A stretch of 15,369 bases of DNA from Desulfocapsa sp. (GTDB lineage: Bacteria > Desulfobacterota > Desulfobulbia > Desulfobulbales > Desulfocapsaceae): assembly GCA_030635405.1 (NCBI GenBank), contig DAOVZA010000012.1, positions 1-15,369 on the forward strand, read 5' to 3'. The notes beneath the pieces were generated by a model, which saw only the letters and a program-made list of their open reading frames with translations, was not told the DNA's origin and made no database searches. Position numbers and translations under genes: made by a program. Shown piece after piece: positions 1 through 6,694 of this stretch (positions are counted from its first letter, which is position 1; the number at the start of each line of letters is the position of its first letter).

Positions 1-1
1 A

Positions 2-1333
2 CTTAGATGTGATACCGAATATGGCGAGATTGTAGTATCAGAATTTAAGGAACAATATCATGCAAGGCCGCAATCTGAAAAGCATACTGAAATATTAGAA
101 GTCTTTGATCAGAAAAACTACCCTGGATATTGTGTTAGCCTGGGAAAATTACTCGTTTCAGAAAGGGTTACCGGTTATCAAAAAAGAATCAATCGAAGTA
201 ACAAGCTAATATCAACAATTCCACTTGATCTTCCGGAACAATTAATGGAAACGGTTGGAATTTGGATTGATATCCCCGATGCTTGTCAAGACAGTATTAT
301 AGAAGATAAACTCCATTTCATGGGAGCTATCCATGCTCTTGAACATGCAATGATTGGAGTATTTCCTTTGCTGGTTCTCTGCGATAGAAATGACATTGGA
401 GGACTATCATGTAACGCTCACCACCAGACGAAGAGTGCAGTTATATTTATCTATGATGGATATAGTGGTGGAATGGGGCTATGTAGCGAAGCGTTTTCCC
501 GAGTAGAAGAACTCTTGAGTCAAACTTCAAAAACCGTTACATCGTGTCACTGTAAAAATGGTTGTCCTTCCTGTGTTCATTCGCCTAAATGCGGTTCTGG
601 AAACAGGCCGATTGATAAGGTAGCCTGTATTGCCCTTATTAAACTTCTATTGAACCCATCTCAAAATCATTTTTCCTTTGAAAGGCTGGAAATTATAACA
701 AAAGCCAGATTGTCAGGTAATCATTCTGAAAATATTTCAGAAAATAATGATCTGTGGAAATCTGAACATATTCCTGTACATTATGGTGTCTTTGATCTTG
801 AAACAAAATTTTCGGCAAGCGAAGTGGGTGGCTGGCACAACGCACATAAAATGGGTATCTCAGTGGCGGTGGTCTATGATTCGAAACTTGATGCTTACAA
901 AACATATTTTGAAGATCAGGTGGCGCAACTTATTGAACATTTGTTTAATATGGAGTTGGTCATAGGATTTAACAATCGTCGTTTTGATAATTTTGTCTTA
1001 TCTGGATACACGAATGAAAATTTGAACAAGATGGTGATAATAGATTTATTGGAAATAGTTAAAAACAGGCTTGGTTATCGAATAAGTCTGGATGGACTTG
1101 CAAAACATACACTGGGAAGTGAAAAATCTGCAGATGGTTTACAGGCTCTTAAATGGTACAAGAATGGGAAAATGGAAGAACTCAGTCTTTACTGCACCAA
1201 GGATGTGACTCTCACTAGAGATTTATTTCTTTATGGATTGAAACATGAGTACTTTCTTTTTCAAAACAAGGCCGGCAATGTGGTTCGATTGCCGGTTGAC
1301 CTTGTTAGTGAAATAAGAAAAGTATGTGAATAA
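2..1333 (+). CDS. MrfA-like DEAD/DEAH helicase C-terminus (DUF1998) fused to a DEDD exonuclease domain; 5' partial
   Basis: The reading frame is open from base 2, so the gene starts outside the window and 443 C-terminal residues are visible. Residues about 50-215 match the C-terminal DUF1998 region of MrfA/YprA-type helicases: a VTGYQKR segment, a CDRNDIGG motif (Cys127), a FIYDGYSGGMGL segment and a cysteine cluster (Cys182, 184, 188, 191, 197) expected to bind zinc. Residues about 262-430 look like a DnaQ-fold 3'-5' exonuclease: FDLET (Asp265, Glu267), GFNNRRFD (Asn324, Asp329) and YCTKD (Tyr397, Asp401) are Exo I, II and III motifs of the DEDDy type. In Bacillus subtilis MrfA (helicase) and MrfB (exonuclease) are separate proteins that act together in repair of mitomycin C damage. 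The joined domains here suggest a self-contained helicase-nuclease. The ATP-binding helicase core is presumed to lie upstream and is not visible. Stop TGA... is followed closely by the convergent SH3 gene. Confidence 0.8.
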   Translation, partial: LRCDTEYGEIVVSEFKEQYHARPQSEKHTEILEVFDQKNYPGYCVSLGKLLVSERVTGYQKRINRSNKLISTIPLDLPEQLMETVGIWIDIPDACQDSIIEDKLHFMGAIHALEHAMIGVFPLLVLCDRNDIGGLSCNAHHQTKSAVIFIYDGYSGGMGLCSEAFSRVEELLSQTSKTVTSCHCKNGCPSCVHSPKCGSGNRPIDKVACIALIKLLLNPSQNHFSFERLEIITKARLSGNHSENISENNDLWKSEHIPVHYGVFDLETKFSASEVGGWHNAHKMGISVAVVYDSKLDAYKTYFEDQVAQLIEHLFNMELVIGFNNRRFDNFVLSGYTNENLNKMVIIDLLEIVKNRLGYRISLDGLAKHTLGSEKSADGLQALKWYKNGKMEELSLYCTKDVTLTRDLFLYGLKHEYFLFQNKAGNVVRLPVDLVSEIRKVCE

Positions 1334-1385
1334 ACAGGGGTACCTGATGAAGAAATATCAGGAAACTATATTCTTAAAGTCAGGT

Positions 1386-1838
1386 CTATGGCCAAAGTAA
1401 CGGGCTGTATATCCAACCAACTGTTCCCTGAGTATGGCGTACTTTAACCCATTTCCCTTGTGTTGAAACCTTGGTGAGAACAACACCACGATCTACGGTT
1501 GCAACAATTGAAGCTGTGGTATTTGGTTTAGAGCGCATATTAATAGATTTTTTGCCATTAACAATGACTGTGTTGCCAGGAACTACGAGTGGTGAATAGA
1601 TCCATCCTGTGTCATTTTCAAAGTCACTGATTTTTAGCCAATCACCTTTTGTTTCTACAACCTTTAAAGGATAGCCTTTGAATAATTCCATGGAAACAGG
1701 AAAGGTTGTTCCTGGACCACTTCTAACGTTTACATTGTCTTTTTTGACGCTGACTGTTCGAGCCAGACTAATACTTGGGATAATGCAAAGAATAAACAAG
1801 AGAATGGATATTTTACGTACTCGGGAAGAGAAATTCAT
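1386..1838 (-). CDS. Exported protein with two bacterial SH3 domains
   Basis: The 150-residue product begins with a signal peptide: basic start (Arg6, Arg8, Lys9), hydrophobic stretch to about residue 22, and a probable cleavage after Ser-Leu-Ala26. The mature part consists almost only of two bacterial SH3 (SH3b) repeats, residues about 28-86 and 91-149. Each has the typical N-V-R-S-G-P or N-M-R-S-K-P turn near its start (residues 36-42 and 100-105) and ends in GWIYSPL. Such domains often bind cell-wall peptides or mediate protein contacts; there is no enzymatic domain, so the role is probably a periplasmic binding or adaptor one. An AGGA at 1844-1847 lies five bases before the start and supports it. 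The gene is divergent from the Sel1-repeat gene and convergent with the helicase-nuclease gene. The exact ligand cannot be read from the sequence. Confidence 0.85.
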   Translation of the reverse strand: MNFSSRVRKISILLFILCIIPSISLARTVSVKKDNVNVRSGPGTTFPVSMELFKGYPLKVVETKGDWLKISDFENDTGWIYSPLVVPGNTVIVNGKKSINMRSKPNTTASIVATVDRGVVLTKVSTQGKWVKVRHTQGTVGWIYSPLLWP

Positions 1839-2064
1839 AGTAATCCTAAAGGGTGAAAATGGTTATTGAAATAATCTTTACAAATATTAACGATTTTATC
1901 TATACTAAAAATAAAACCTTAGTACCACAGGTTTTTGAAGTAACAAGTTTAGGTTTTCAGCTGTAATTAATAGCAGAAAGCTAATATTACAACAGGGATC
2001 AAATAGGCTCAAGATTTTTTATTGAGTTTTATGAAATCACCCTCAAAAAGGAATAGTACAGTCA
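1839..2064. other. Divergent intergenic region between SH3 and Sel1 genes
   Basis: This 226-base AT-rich stretch separates the starts of two divergent genes for exported proteins and should hold both promoters. I see no hexamer pair with good spacing on either strand. A short inverted repeat (CTCAA at 2008-2012, TTGAG at 2022-2026) lies about 40 bases before the Sel1 gene but is too weak to name. AAAGGAA at 2047-2053 is the likely ribosome binding site of the Sel1 gene. No small ORF worth calling is present. Confidence 0.5.
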
Positions 2065-2835
2065 ATGAAACAGGCAATTATATATACTTTAAAAGCCGTC
2101 ACAGTTTTTTTGGTGGTGAGCTGTGTTACTATTGTGGCTTTTTCTGCAGGCGCCGCTGAATCTCTAACGTATACAGCTCAAAAGTATTATTATGGTCAAG
2201 GGGTTTCCAGAGATTTTAATAAGGCATTTCAGTTGTATTTGCAGGCTGCTGAGAAAGGGGATGTAGATGCCATGTTTATCGTTGGTGGCATGTATAAACT
2301 CGGACAGGGAACTGTGGTGAATAGTAATGAAGCCTTCAAATGGCTTTATAAGGCAGCGCTAAATGGACGAAGCTCAAAGGAATCTGAAAGAATACTTGCT
2401 CAGTCCTTTATCACTGGTGACGATGTTCCTCAAAATTTTACTGAAGCAGTACACTGGTATGAACTTGCAGCTGATAGGGGTGATGTTGAAGCGCAAAGTG
2501 AACTCGCGTATCTGCATTTCACTGGAAAGCTAGGTGAAAAAGATTATAAGAAAGCAGCACACTGGTTTAATGTTTCAGCAAGGAACGGGTACCCAATGGC
2601 TCAATATAACATGGGCATCATGTGGTACACCGGTAATGGTGTAGAGGCTGTGGACATGGTTAAGGCATATACATGGTTTAGTCTTTCGGCTGTGAACGGA
2701 CATAAAAGTGCTATTTCATCTATAAATTATCTTAAAACGGTACTTTCTGAAGAGGAATTACAGAAGGCGCAGAATATGTCAATGGAGCTATACAAAGAAA
2801 TTAAGCAGATTAAAAGGCAGGAAGGGTTGCAATAG
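2065..2835 (+). CDS. Exported Sel1-repeat (tetratricopeptide-like) protein
   Basis: The 256-residue product has an N-terminal signal peptide (Lys2, Lys10, hydrophobic 11-29, probable cleavage after AGAA near residue 31). It then carries about five Sel1-like repeats at roughly residues 34-66, 67-102, 106-141, 142-176 and 177-214. The repeat hallmarks are visible: YYYGQGVSRDFNKA, YKLGQGTVVNSNEA, FITGDDVPQNFTEA and YTGNGVEAVDMVKA, each followed by a W/Y-x-x-x-A-A-x-x-G segment. The last 40 residues are a charged helix rich in Lys and Glu. Sel1 repeats form alpha-alpha solenoids that act as protein-binding scaffolds, often in envelope signalling or secretion. The specific partner is unknown. AAAGGAA at 2047-2053 supports the start. 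The gene is monocistronic by layout: a terminator-like hairpin follows and the next gene is convergent. Confidence 0.88.
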   Translation: MKQAIIYTLKAVTVFLVVSCVTIVAFSAGAAESLTYTAQKYYYGQGVSRDFNKAFQLYLQAAEKGDVDAMFIVGGMYKLGQGTVVNSNEAFKWLYKAALNGRSSKESERILAQSFITGDDVPQNFTEAVHWYELAADRGDVEAQSELAYLHFTGKLGEKDYKKAAHWFNVSARNGYPMAQYNMGIMWYTGNGVEAVDMVKAYTWFSLSAVNGHKSAISSINYLKTVLSEEELQKAQNMSMELYKEIKQIKRQEGLQ

Positions 2836-2843
2836 TTTGATAC

Positions 2844-2878
2844 TACACAAACTTTCTGATTTGTTTGGTACTTTTTTT
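2844..2878 (+). terminator. Probable Rho-independent terminator of the Sel1-repeat gene
   Basis: TACACAAAC (2844-2852) pairs with GTTTGGTA (2863-2870) with one bulged A, leaving a 10-base loop. The stem is followed after one C by seven T (2872-2878). It lies just after the stop codon of the Sel1 gene and before the end of a convergent gene. The stem is AT-rich, so it may be weak. Confidence 0.5.
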
Positions 2879-2891
2879 AGAGGGTTACAAA

Positions 2892-2914
2892 CAGTTAAAC
2901 CTGCTGGTTAACTG
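2892..2914 (-). terminator. Hairpin over the stop codon of the membrane kinase gene, possible terminator
   Basis: CAGTTAAACC (2892-2901) and GGTTAACTG (2906-2914) form a nine-pair stem with one bulged base and a four-base loop. On the minus strand the stem is followed by TTTGT. The hairpin contains the kinase stop codon (2895-2897), an unusually early position. The T tract is short, so termination is plausible and not certain. Confidence 0.4.
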
Positions 2915-4712
2915 GCATACAAAAACAGAACGTTATTTTGCCATTGGGTTCATTCTTAGCCAATATTTTGCCATTGTGGTCAAGTACAATCTGTTTACTT
3001 ATAGCAAGTCCAAGTCCTGTTCCACCCGCATTTGTTTTAGTCGCTGATGACTGAATAAACTTTTCAAAAATACTTTCAAGTTCATTGTCAGGAATTTTAA
3101 TTCCATTGTTTGTCACGCTTATTTGTTGTGTGGCTTCTTCTGCAGATGGGGCTATGTTTTCTGAAACAATCGTGATTTCACTATTGTTATCGCCGAATTT
3201 TATGGCGTTAAAGAGAAGGTTTCGAAGAACCTGTACTATTTTTTCAGGATCACAATAGACAGAAACTTTTTGACCTTTACTTTCTACAACAAAGTTCATT
3301 CCTTTTTCAGCAGCATTTGGTTTTAATTCTGTAATTACTTGGTGGATTCTCACTAACAGATCACTTTCGCGCATATTATACTGCATTTTCCCCACTTCTA
3401 ATTTGGAAAAATCAAGTACGTTATCAAGCAACTTCATGAGTCTGAATCCGGAGTTTTGTATGACTTCAAAGTATTCGTTTAATTTAATGCGAGGTAATGT
3501 CTCAAATCGTTTAATACCAAGTCTTGCATATCCTAAAATACCGTTCATCGGTGTACGTAATTCATGCGACATATTCGCAAGAAATTCTGATTTAGCATGA
3601 TTGGCCGCAACTATAGCCCCCATTGCTTCCACCTGGAGAGTAATGTCACGCACAGTAGCTATAACGATAGAATCCGTTCCCCAAAGACTTCTCCTCAAGT
3701 TCACCTGAAAAGTTAGCATCTCGTTTGTGTCTCTAAGCATTTCCTGGTATTTGAATTCCTGGGGATTGCTTTGAAGGGTTTTTTGCCATATCGAGTGAAT
3801 ATCATTTTCAATGTTCTTGTGAGTATTCATACTTTTAAAAACATCAAACTGTAGCGCTTGTTCTCGTGAAATTTTGAATATCTGTTCCATGGTAATATTA
3901 GCATCTATAACAACACCATTTAGATCAAAGATTAAAATCCCGTCATGAGCTGAATTGAAAATATCCCTAAGTTTCTTTCGGCTGATTGCAATCTTTGCTG
4001 ACGTACTTTTATGATCACTGATTTCAACAACAAGTTGTTTATTCAGTCTTTCAAGTTCCAGTGTGCTGTTTTCTATTACGATACCGTTTATTAATGAAAG
4101 CCAATAATGATCATTCCATACTCTGGCCTGAGTAAGATTAAAAATCAGGAAAAAAATAATGGAAATCCCAATTGGTATGGTGATACTGTTTCCAATATAG
4201 AACTCAACAAAAATTGTTGGCACAAGGATGATTATTAAATAGCAATATGAAAGTAACTTCCAAATACAGTAACTTGCCATGGACCCTCCACTGATGCCAG
4301 CCAAAAGAATGACTATTAAAGATACAGAAGGGGTGTTGTGATAAAAGAGGACTCCTGTTGCTGCAAAAAGGCCCCAAACCAAACCAGTAAAGAGATTTGA
4401 CCAGAAATACAGGGGAAGAAAAACATGTGTGTTTTTAATTTTTTCTTTAGAAAATGCCACAATGACAAATCCTCTAAGAACGGTGACGGTTAATAGAATT
4501 ATTCCGAAAAACACAAACAAGAATAGATGCTCTGAAGCATAATCAGTCATCAGTCCACCCACGAGATATGCAAGAGGAACAATAAAGGCACCGGCCACAT
4601 TACGATTTTTAAGATCAACTATCGCCAAATGCAAAATGGTTGAAAAGTCACGGGAATTAAAAGACTTGTTTTGTTGTAAGAGGTGTTTTTTTAATTCTTG
4701 TTCGAAAAACAT
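2895..4712 (-). CDS. Membrane-bound PAS sensor histidine kinase without receiver
   Basis: The 605-residue product has about six hydrophobic segments between residues 40 and 195 (for example 62-88, 97-122, 130-147, 152-171, 176-194), forming an integral membrane sensor I cannot assign to a named family. A helical linker (about 212-248) leads to a PAS domain (about 248-358, GILIFDLNGVVIDAN). The HisKA domain has the phosphoacceptor His383 in FLANMSHELRTPMNGILGY. The ATPase domain shows an N box (NLLFNAIKF, Asn502), an F box (IFEKF) and an intact G2 box (GGTGLGLA, 563-570). The G1 box is changed: NNGIKI at 535-540 where DxGxGI is usual; Asn at the Asp position also occurs in working kinases. It lacks a receiver and lies 30 bases downstream of the receiver-kinase gene, so the likely phosphate acceptor is that neighbour. 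The ribosome site before the start is poor (GGA about 10 bases ahead). Confidence 0.88.
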   Translation of the reverse strand: MFFEQELKKHLLQQNKSFNSRDFSTILHLAIVDLKNRNVAGAFIVPLAYLVGGLMTDYASEHLFLFVFFGIILLTVTVLRGFVIVAFSKEKIKNTHVFLPLYFWSNLFTGLVWGLFAATGVLFYHNTPSVSLIVILLAGISGGSMASYCIWKLLSYCYLIIILVPTIFVEFYIGNSITIPIGISIIFFLIFNLTQARVWNDHYWLSLINGIVIENSTLELERLNKQLVVEISDHKSTSAKIAISRKKLRDIFNSAHDGILIFDLNGVVIDANITMEQIFKISREQALQFDVFKSMNTHKNIENDIHSIWQKTLQSNPQEFKYQEMLRDTNEMLTFQVNLRRSLWGTDSIVIATVRDITLQVEAMGAIVAANHAKSEFLANMSHELRTPMNGILGYARLGIKRFETLPRIKLNEYFEVIQNSGFRLMKLLDNVLDFSKLEVGKMQYNMRESDLLVRIHQVITELKPNAAEKGMNFVVESKGQKVSVYCDPEKIVQVLRNLLFNAIKFGDNNSEITIVSENIAPSAEEATQQISVTNNGIKIPDNELESIFEKFIQSSATKTNAGGTGLGLAISKQIVLDHNGKILAKNEPNGKITFCFCMPVNQQV

Positions 4713-4742
4713 AATAGAATCCGTATTGGATCGTGATGGAGT

Positions 4743-5813
4743 TTATGACGGTAATGTACTAACCAATGTAGAGGGGAATGTGAATATAAAGTCAGCTCCT
4801 TGACCAGGTATGCTTTCAACTTGCAGGCCCCCCTGGTGTAAATGCATGATTTCTCTCCCTATGGCCAGGCTGAGAGTGGCACCTTTAGAATGGTAATCCA
4901 TCTGGTTTGAACAAAACTCGTTGAAGATTGTATCCTTGATTTGAGGTGTAATTCCTGGTCCTTCATCAACTACGTTGATAGTAGAAGTGGAACCATTATT
5001 ACTTGCTGTTAAAGTTACCGTACCTCCTTCGGGTGAGTATTGTATCGCATTCTCCACTACAGATTCAAAAGCTTCATGGAAGAGTTGCCAATCAATATTA
5101 AGGGAGAAATCATTTGGGCAGTTGACTGTGAGAAGGCATTTGGATTTTTCAGAAAGTTTGTTCTCTGTAAAGTCCTGTAAATAGGTTTTTATAGACTTTG
5201 ATTTGCTTTCTAAAATTTTATTATTACGAAGATTAGAGAGGTGGAGAATTCTACGAACTAAATCATGGATTCGTTCACCTGATAGTTGAATCAGCTTTAC
5301 ATATTCTTCAATTTTCGGAGTGATAGAAGGGCTATCAAGAATGAGCTTACTTCCAAGGAGTATCCCGTTTAGTGGTGTCTTTGTTTCGTGGGAAAATAAC
5401 TGTAATATAGATGTTTTAAGCTCATCAATTTCTTCAGTTTTCTTTAATTTTGAGAACACTTTCAGCTTGGCAAGTAATTCATCGTCAACAAAGGGTTTCG
5501 TTATATAGTCATCAGCTCCAGATTCGTAGCCTTTAAGCCGTTCTTCGACCATGACTTTGCCGCTGAGCATAAGGACTTTTATAAATTTGTGTCTTTCATT
5601 GCTTTTTATTTGCTGACACACTTCGTAACCACTTATTCCAGGCATCATAATATCAAGTATAATTATATCTGGATTATATTCGTCAAGCAGTGCTAATGCA
5701 TCCGTACCATTGGCTACGCTTTTACCTTGAAATCCTGGCTCATATTCAAGAATTTCTTCAAGTAGTTGGACATTGATTGGCTCATCATCGACAATGAGGA
5801 CTTTGATTGTCAT
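4743..5813 (-). CDS. Soluble receiver-histidine kinase (REC-HisKA-HATPase) protein
   Basis: The 356-residue product has no membrane segment. A receiver domain fills residues 1-122: acidic pair Asp9/Asp10, phosphoacceptor Asp54 (IILDIMMPG), Ser84 and Lys106 (DDYITKPF). A HisKA domain follows (about 130-195) with His142 in LFSHETKTPLNGI, then an ATPase domain (about 232-350) with N box (VVENAIQYS, Asn255) and G1 box (DEGPGI, 283-288). The G2 box is degraded: GATLSLAI at 311-318 in place of G-x-G-L-G-L, losing two glycines that normally hold the ATP phosphates. The family, a receiver placed before a kinase core, usually acts as a relay node that changes kinase activity on receiver phosphorylation. 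The start is supported by GAGG at 5821-5824, seven bases ahead. It is the first gene of a two-gene unit with the membrane kinase. Neither protein has a DNA-binding or enzyme output domain. Confidence 0.87.
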   Translation of the reverse strand: MTIKVLIVDDEPINVQLLEEILEYEPGFQGKSVANGTDALALLDEYNPDIIILDIMMPGISGYEVCQQIKSNERHKFIKVLMLSGKVMVEERLKGYESGADDYITKPFVDDELLAKLKVFSKLKKTEEIDELKTSILQLFSHETKTPLNGILLGSKLILDSPSITPKIEEYVKLIQLSGERIHDLVRRILHLSNLRNNKILESKSKSIKTYLQDFTENKLSEKSKCLLTVNCPNDFSLNIDWQLFHEAFESVVENAIQYSPEGGTVTLTASNNGSTSTINVVDEGPGITPQIKDTIFNEFCSNQMDYHSKGATLSLAIGREIMHLHQGGLQVESIPGQGADFIFTFPSTLVSTLPS

Positions 5814-6027
5814 ATAAAAACCTCGAAGATAGAAACAATAAAATGAGTAGACTGGCTAGATATTGAAAACGTTTATCATTGTATTTTCGTTACTTTATAG
5901 TGAAACGGCTTAAATGTAAACTTTGATTTATTTTCTAAACTAAGAATCCCACTAAATCACAACTTTAACAAAATGAACAATTAGCCAATAGTAATATTCT
6001 GGCACAACAAATCATTGCAATGTATAG

Positions 6028-6037
6028 TGGACGTCCA
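6028..6037. promoter_or_regulatory. Perfect 10-bp palindrome TGGACGTCCA, possible operator
   Basis: TGGACGTCCA is its own reverse complement and stands out in a very AT-rich region. It ends six bases before the proposed -35 element of the cobalamin operon, a position typical for an activator or repressor site. No regulator can be named from the sequence. Confidence 0.3.
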
Positions 6038-6043
6038 AAATAA

Positions 6044-6072
6044 TTGAGCAAAACAGATTGGCAGACTGTTAT
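6044..6072 (+). promoter_or_regulatory. Candidate sigma-70 promoter of the cobalamin operon
   Basis: TTGAGC (6044-6049) and TGTTAT (6067-6072) match the -35 and -10 hexamers in four of six positions each, with a 17-base spacer. Transcription would start near 6079 and leave a leader of about 20 bases before the cobC ATG. No Shine-Dalgarno sequence is visible in that leader. An alternative -10, TATAAA, lies at 6070-6075 with a longer spacer. Confidence 0.35.
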
Positions 6073-6097
6073 AAAATTTAATGAACTTTAATATCTA

Positions 6098-6694
6098 ATG
6101 GCTAAACAGCTAATTCTCATTCGTCATGGCATGACTGGATATTCTGGAAGATATATTGGATCTACAGATGTTTCACTTTCGGATGAGGGACGTAAGCAGA
6201 TACTTTCTCTTAAAAACAGCGAAACTTTTTCTCAAGCAGATACTATTATTACCAGTCCAATGCTTCGTTGCCGTGAAAGTTGTGATATTATTTTTCCCGA
6301 AAAAACCATTAACTATGACAGTAATCTACGAGAAGTTGATTTTGGGAGATGGGAACGCCTCAATTTTAATGAAATAGTAGAAAAAGATGCTGCACTTGTT
6401 GATGACTGGGCAAAATTGTCACAAGAGTTTTCTTTTCCGGACGGTGAAAACATAGGACATTTCATTGGAAGGGTTCAGCAGACAGCTGCTCGGATCATTT
6501 CTCTATCAGATGAAAAAGTTATCGTTGTAACTCATGGTGGAGTAATTCGAGCCCTATTATGTTATTTTTTAAAATTAGATCCTTCAAATTATCTTTTGTT
6601 CAATGTGAAAAAAGGTGGATTTACAACTCTTGATATTTTCCCCGAAGGGGCAGTACTCACAGGCCTAAATCTTGGAATGAATAACAATGTCTAA
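6098..6694 (+). CDS. cobC: Alpha-ribazole-5'-phosphate phosphatase
   Basis: The 198-residue protein belongs to the histidine phosphatase superfamily. The catalytic RHG motif is at residues 9-11 (His10 is the phosphate acceptor), Arg57 lies in the SPMLRCRE segment, the general acid is probably Glu79 in LREVDFG, and the second histidine is His146 in VTHGGVIRAL. Family members in general include phosphoglycerate mutases, but the length and the position at the head of a cobalamin operon point to CobC, which removes the phosphate from alpha-ribazole phosphate or adenosylcobalamin phosphate at the end of nucleotide-loop assembly. It is cytoplasmic. The ATG at 6098 puts the RHG motif at the usual distance from the start; no good ribosome site precedes it. 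Its stop overlaps the cobU start by eight bases, indicating translational coupling. Confidence 0.88.
   Translation: MAKQLILIRHGMTGYSGRYIGSTDVSLSDEGRKQILSLKNSETFSQADTIITSPMLRCRESCDIIFPEKTINYDSNLREVDFGRWERLNFNEIVEKDAALVDDWAKLSQEFSFPDGENIGHFIGRVQQTAARIISLSDEKVIVVTHGGVIRALLCYFLKLDPSNYLLFNVKKGGFTTLDIFPEGAVLTGLNLGMNNNV

Larger units (their letters stand above)
5814..6097. other. Divergent intergenic region between the kinase pair and the cobalamin operon
   Basis: These 284 bases are AT-rich and noncoding. On the minus strand GAGG (5821-5824) is the ribosome site of the receiver-kinase gene. Its promoter is not clear. On the plus strand a candidate promoter (6044-6072) and a palindrome (6028-6037) lie close to cobC. 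I searched both strands by eye for the B12 box and conserved arms of a cobalamin riboswitch and found none. Confidence 0.5.

Noticed and set aside
1343..1362. CCTGAT/ATCAGG hairpin between the helicase-nuclease gene and the SH3 gene
   Set aside because: The stem has only six pairs, an eight-base loop and no clear T run on either strand, so it is not called a terminator.
2008..2026. CTCAA/TTGAG inverted repeat before the Sel1 gene
   Set aside because: Five-base arms in AT-rich DNA are expected by chance and no promoter is aligned with them.
6000..6020. TGGCAC followed by TTGCAA upstream of cobC, resembling a sigma-54 promoter
   Set aside because: The GG and GC pairs are separated by 14 bases; sigma-54 promoters need 10.
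6098..6694. Reading the histidine phosphatase as a phosphoglycerate mutase
   Set aside because: The motifs are shared in the superfamily, but the short length and overlap with cobU favour CobC.
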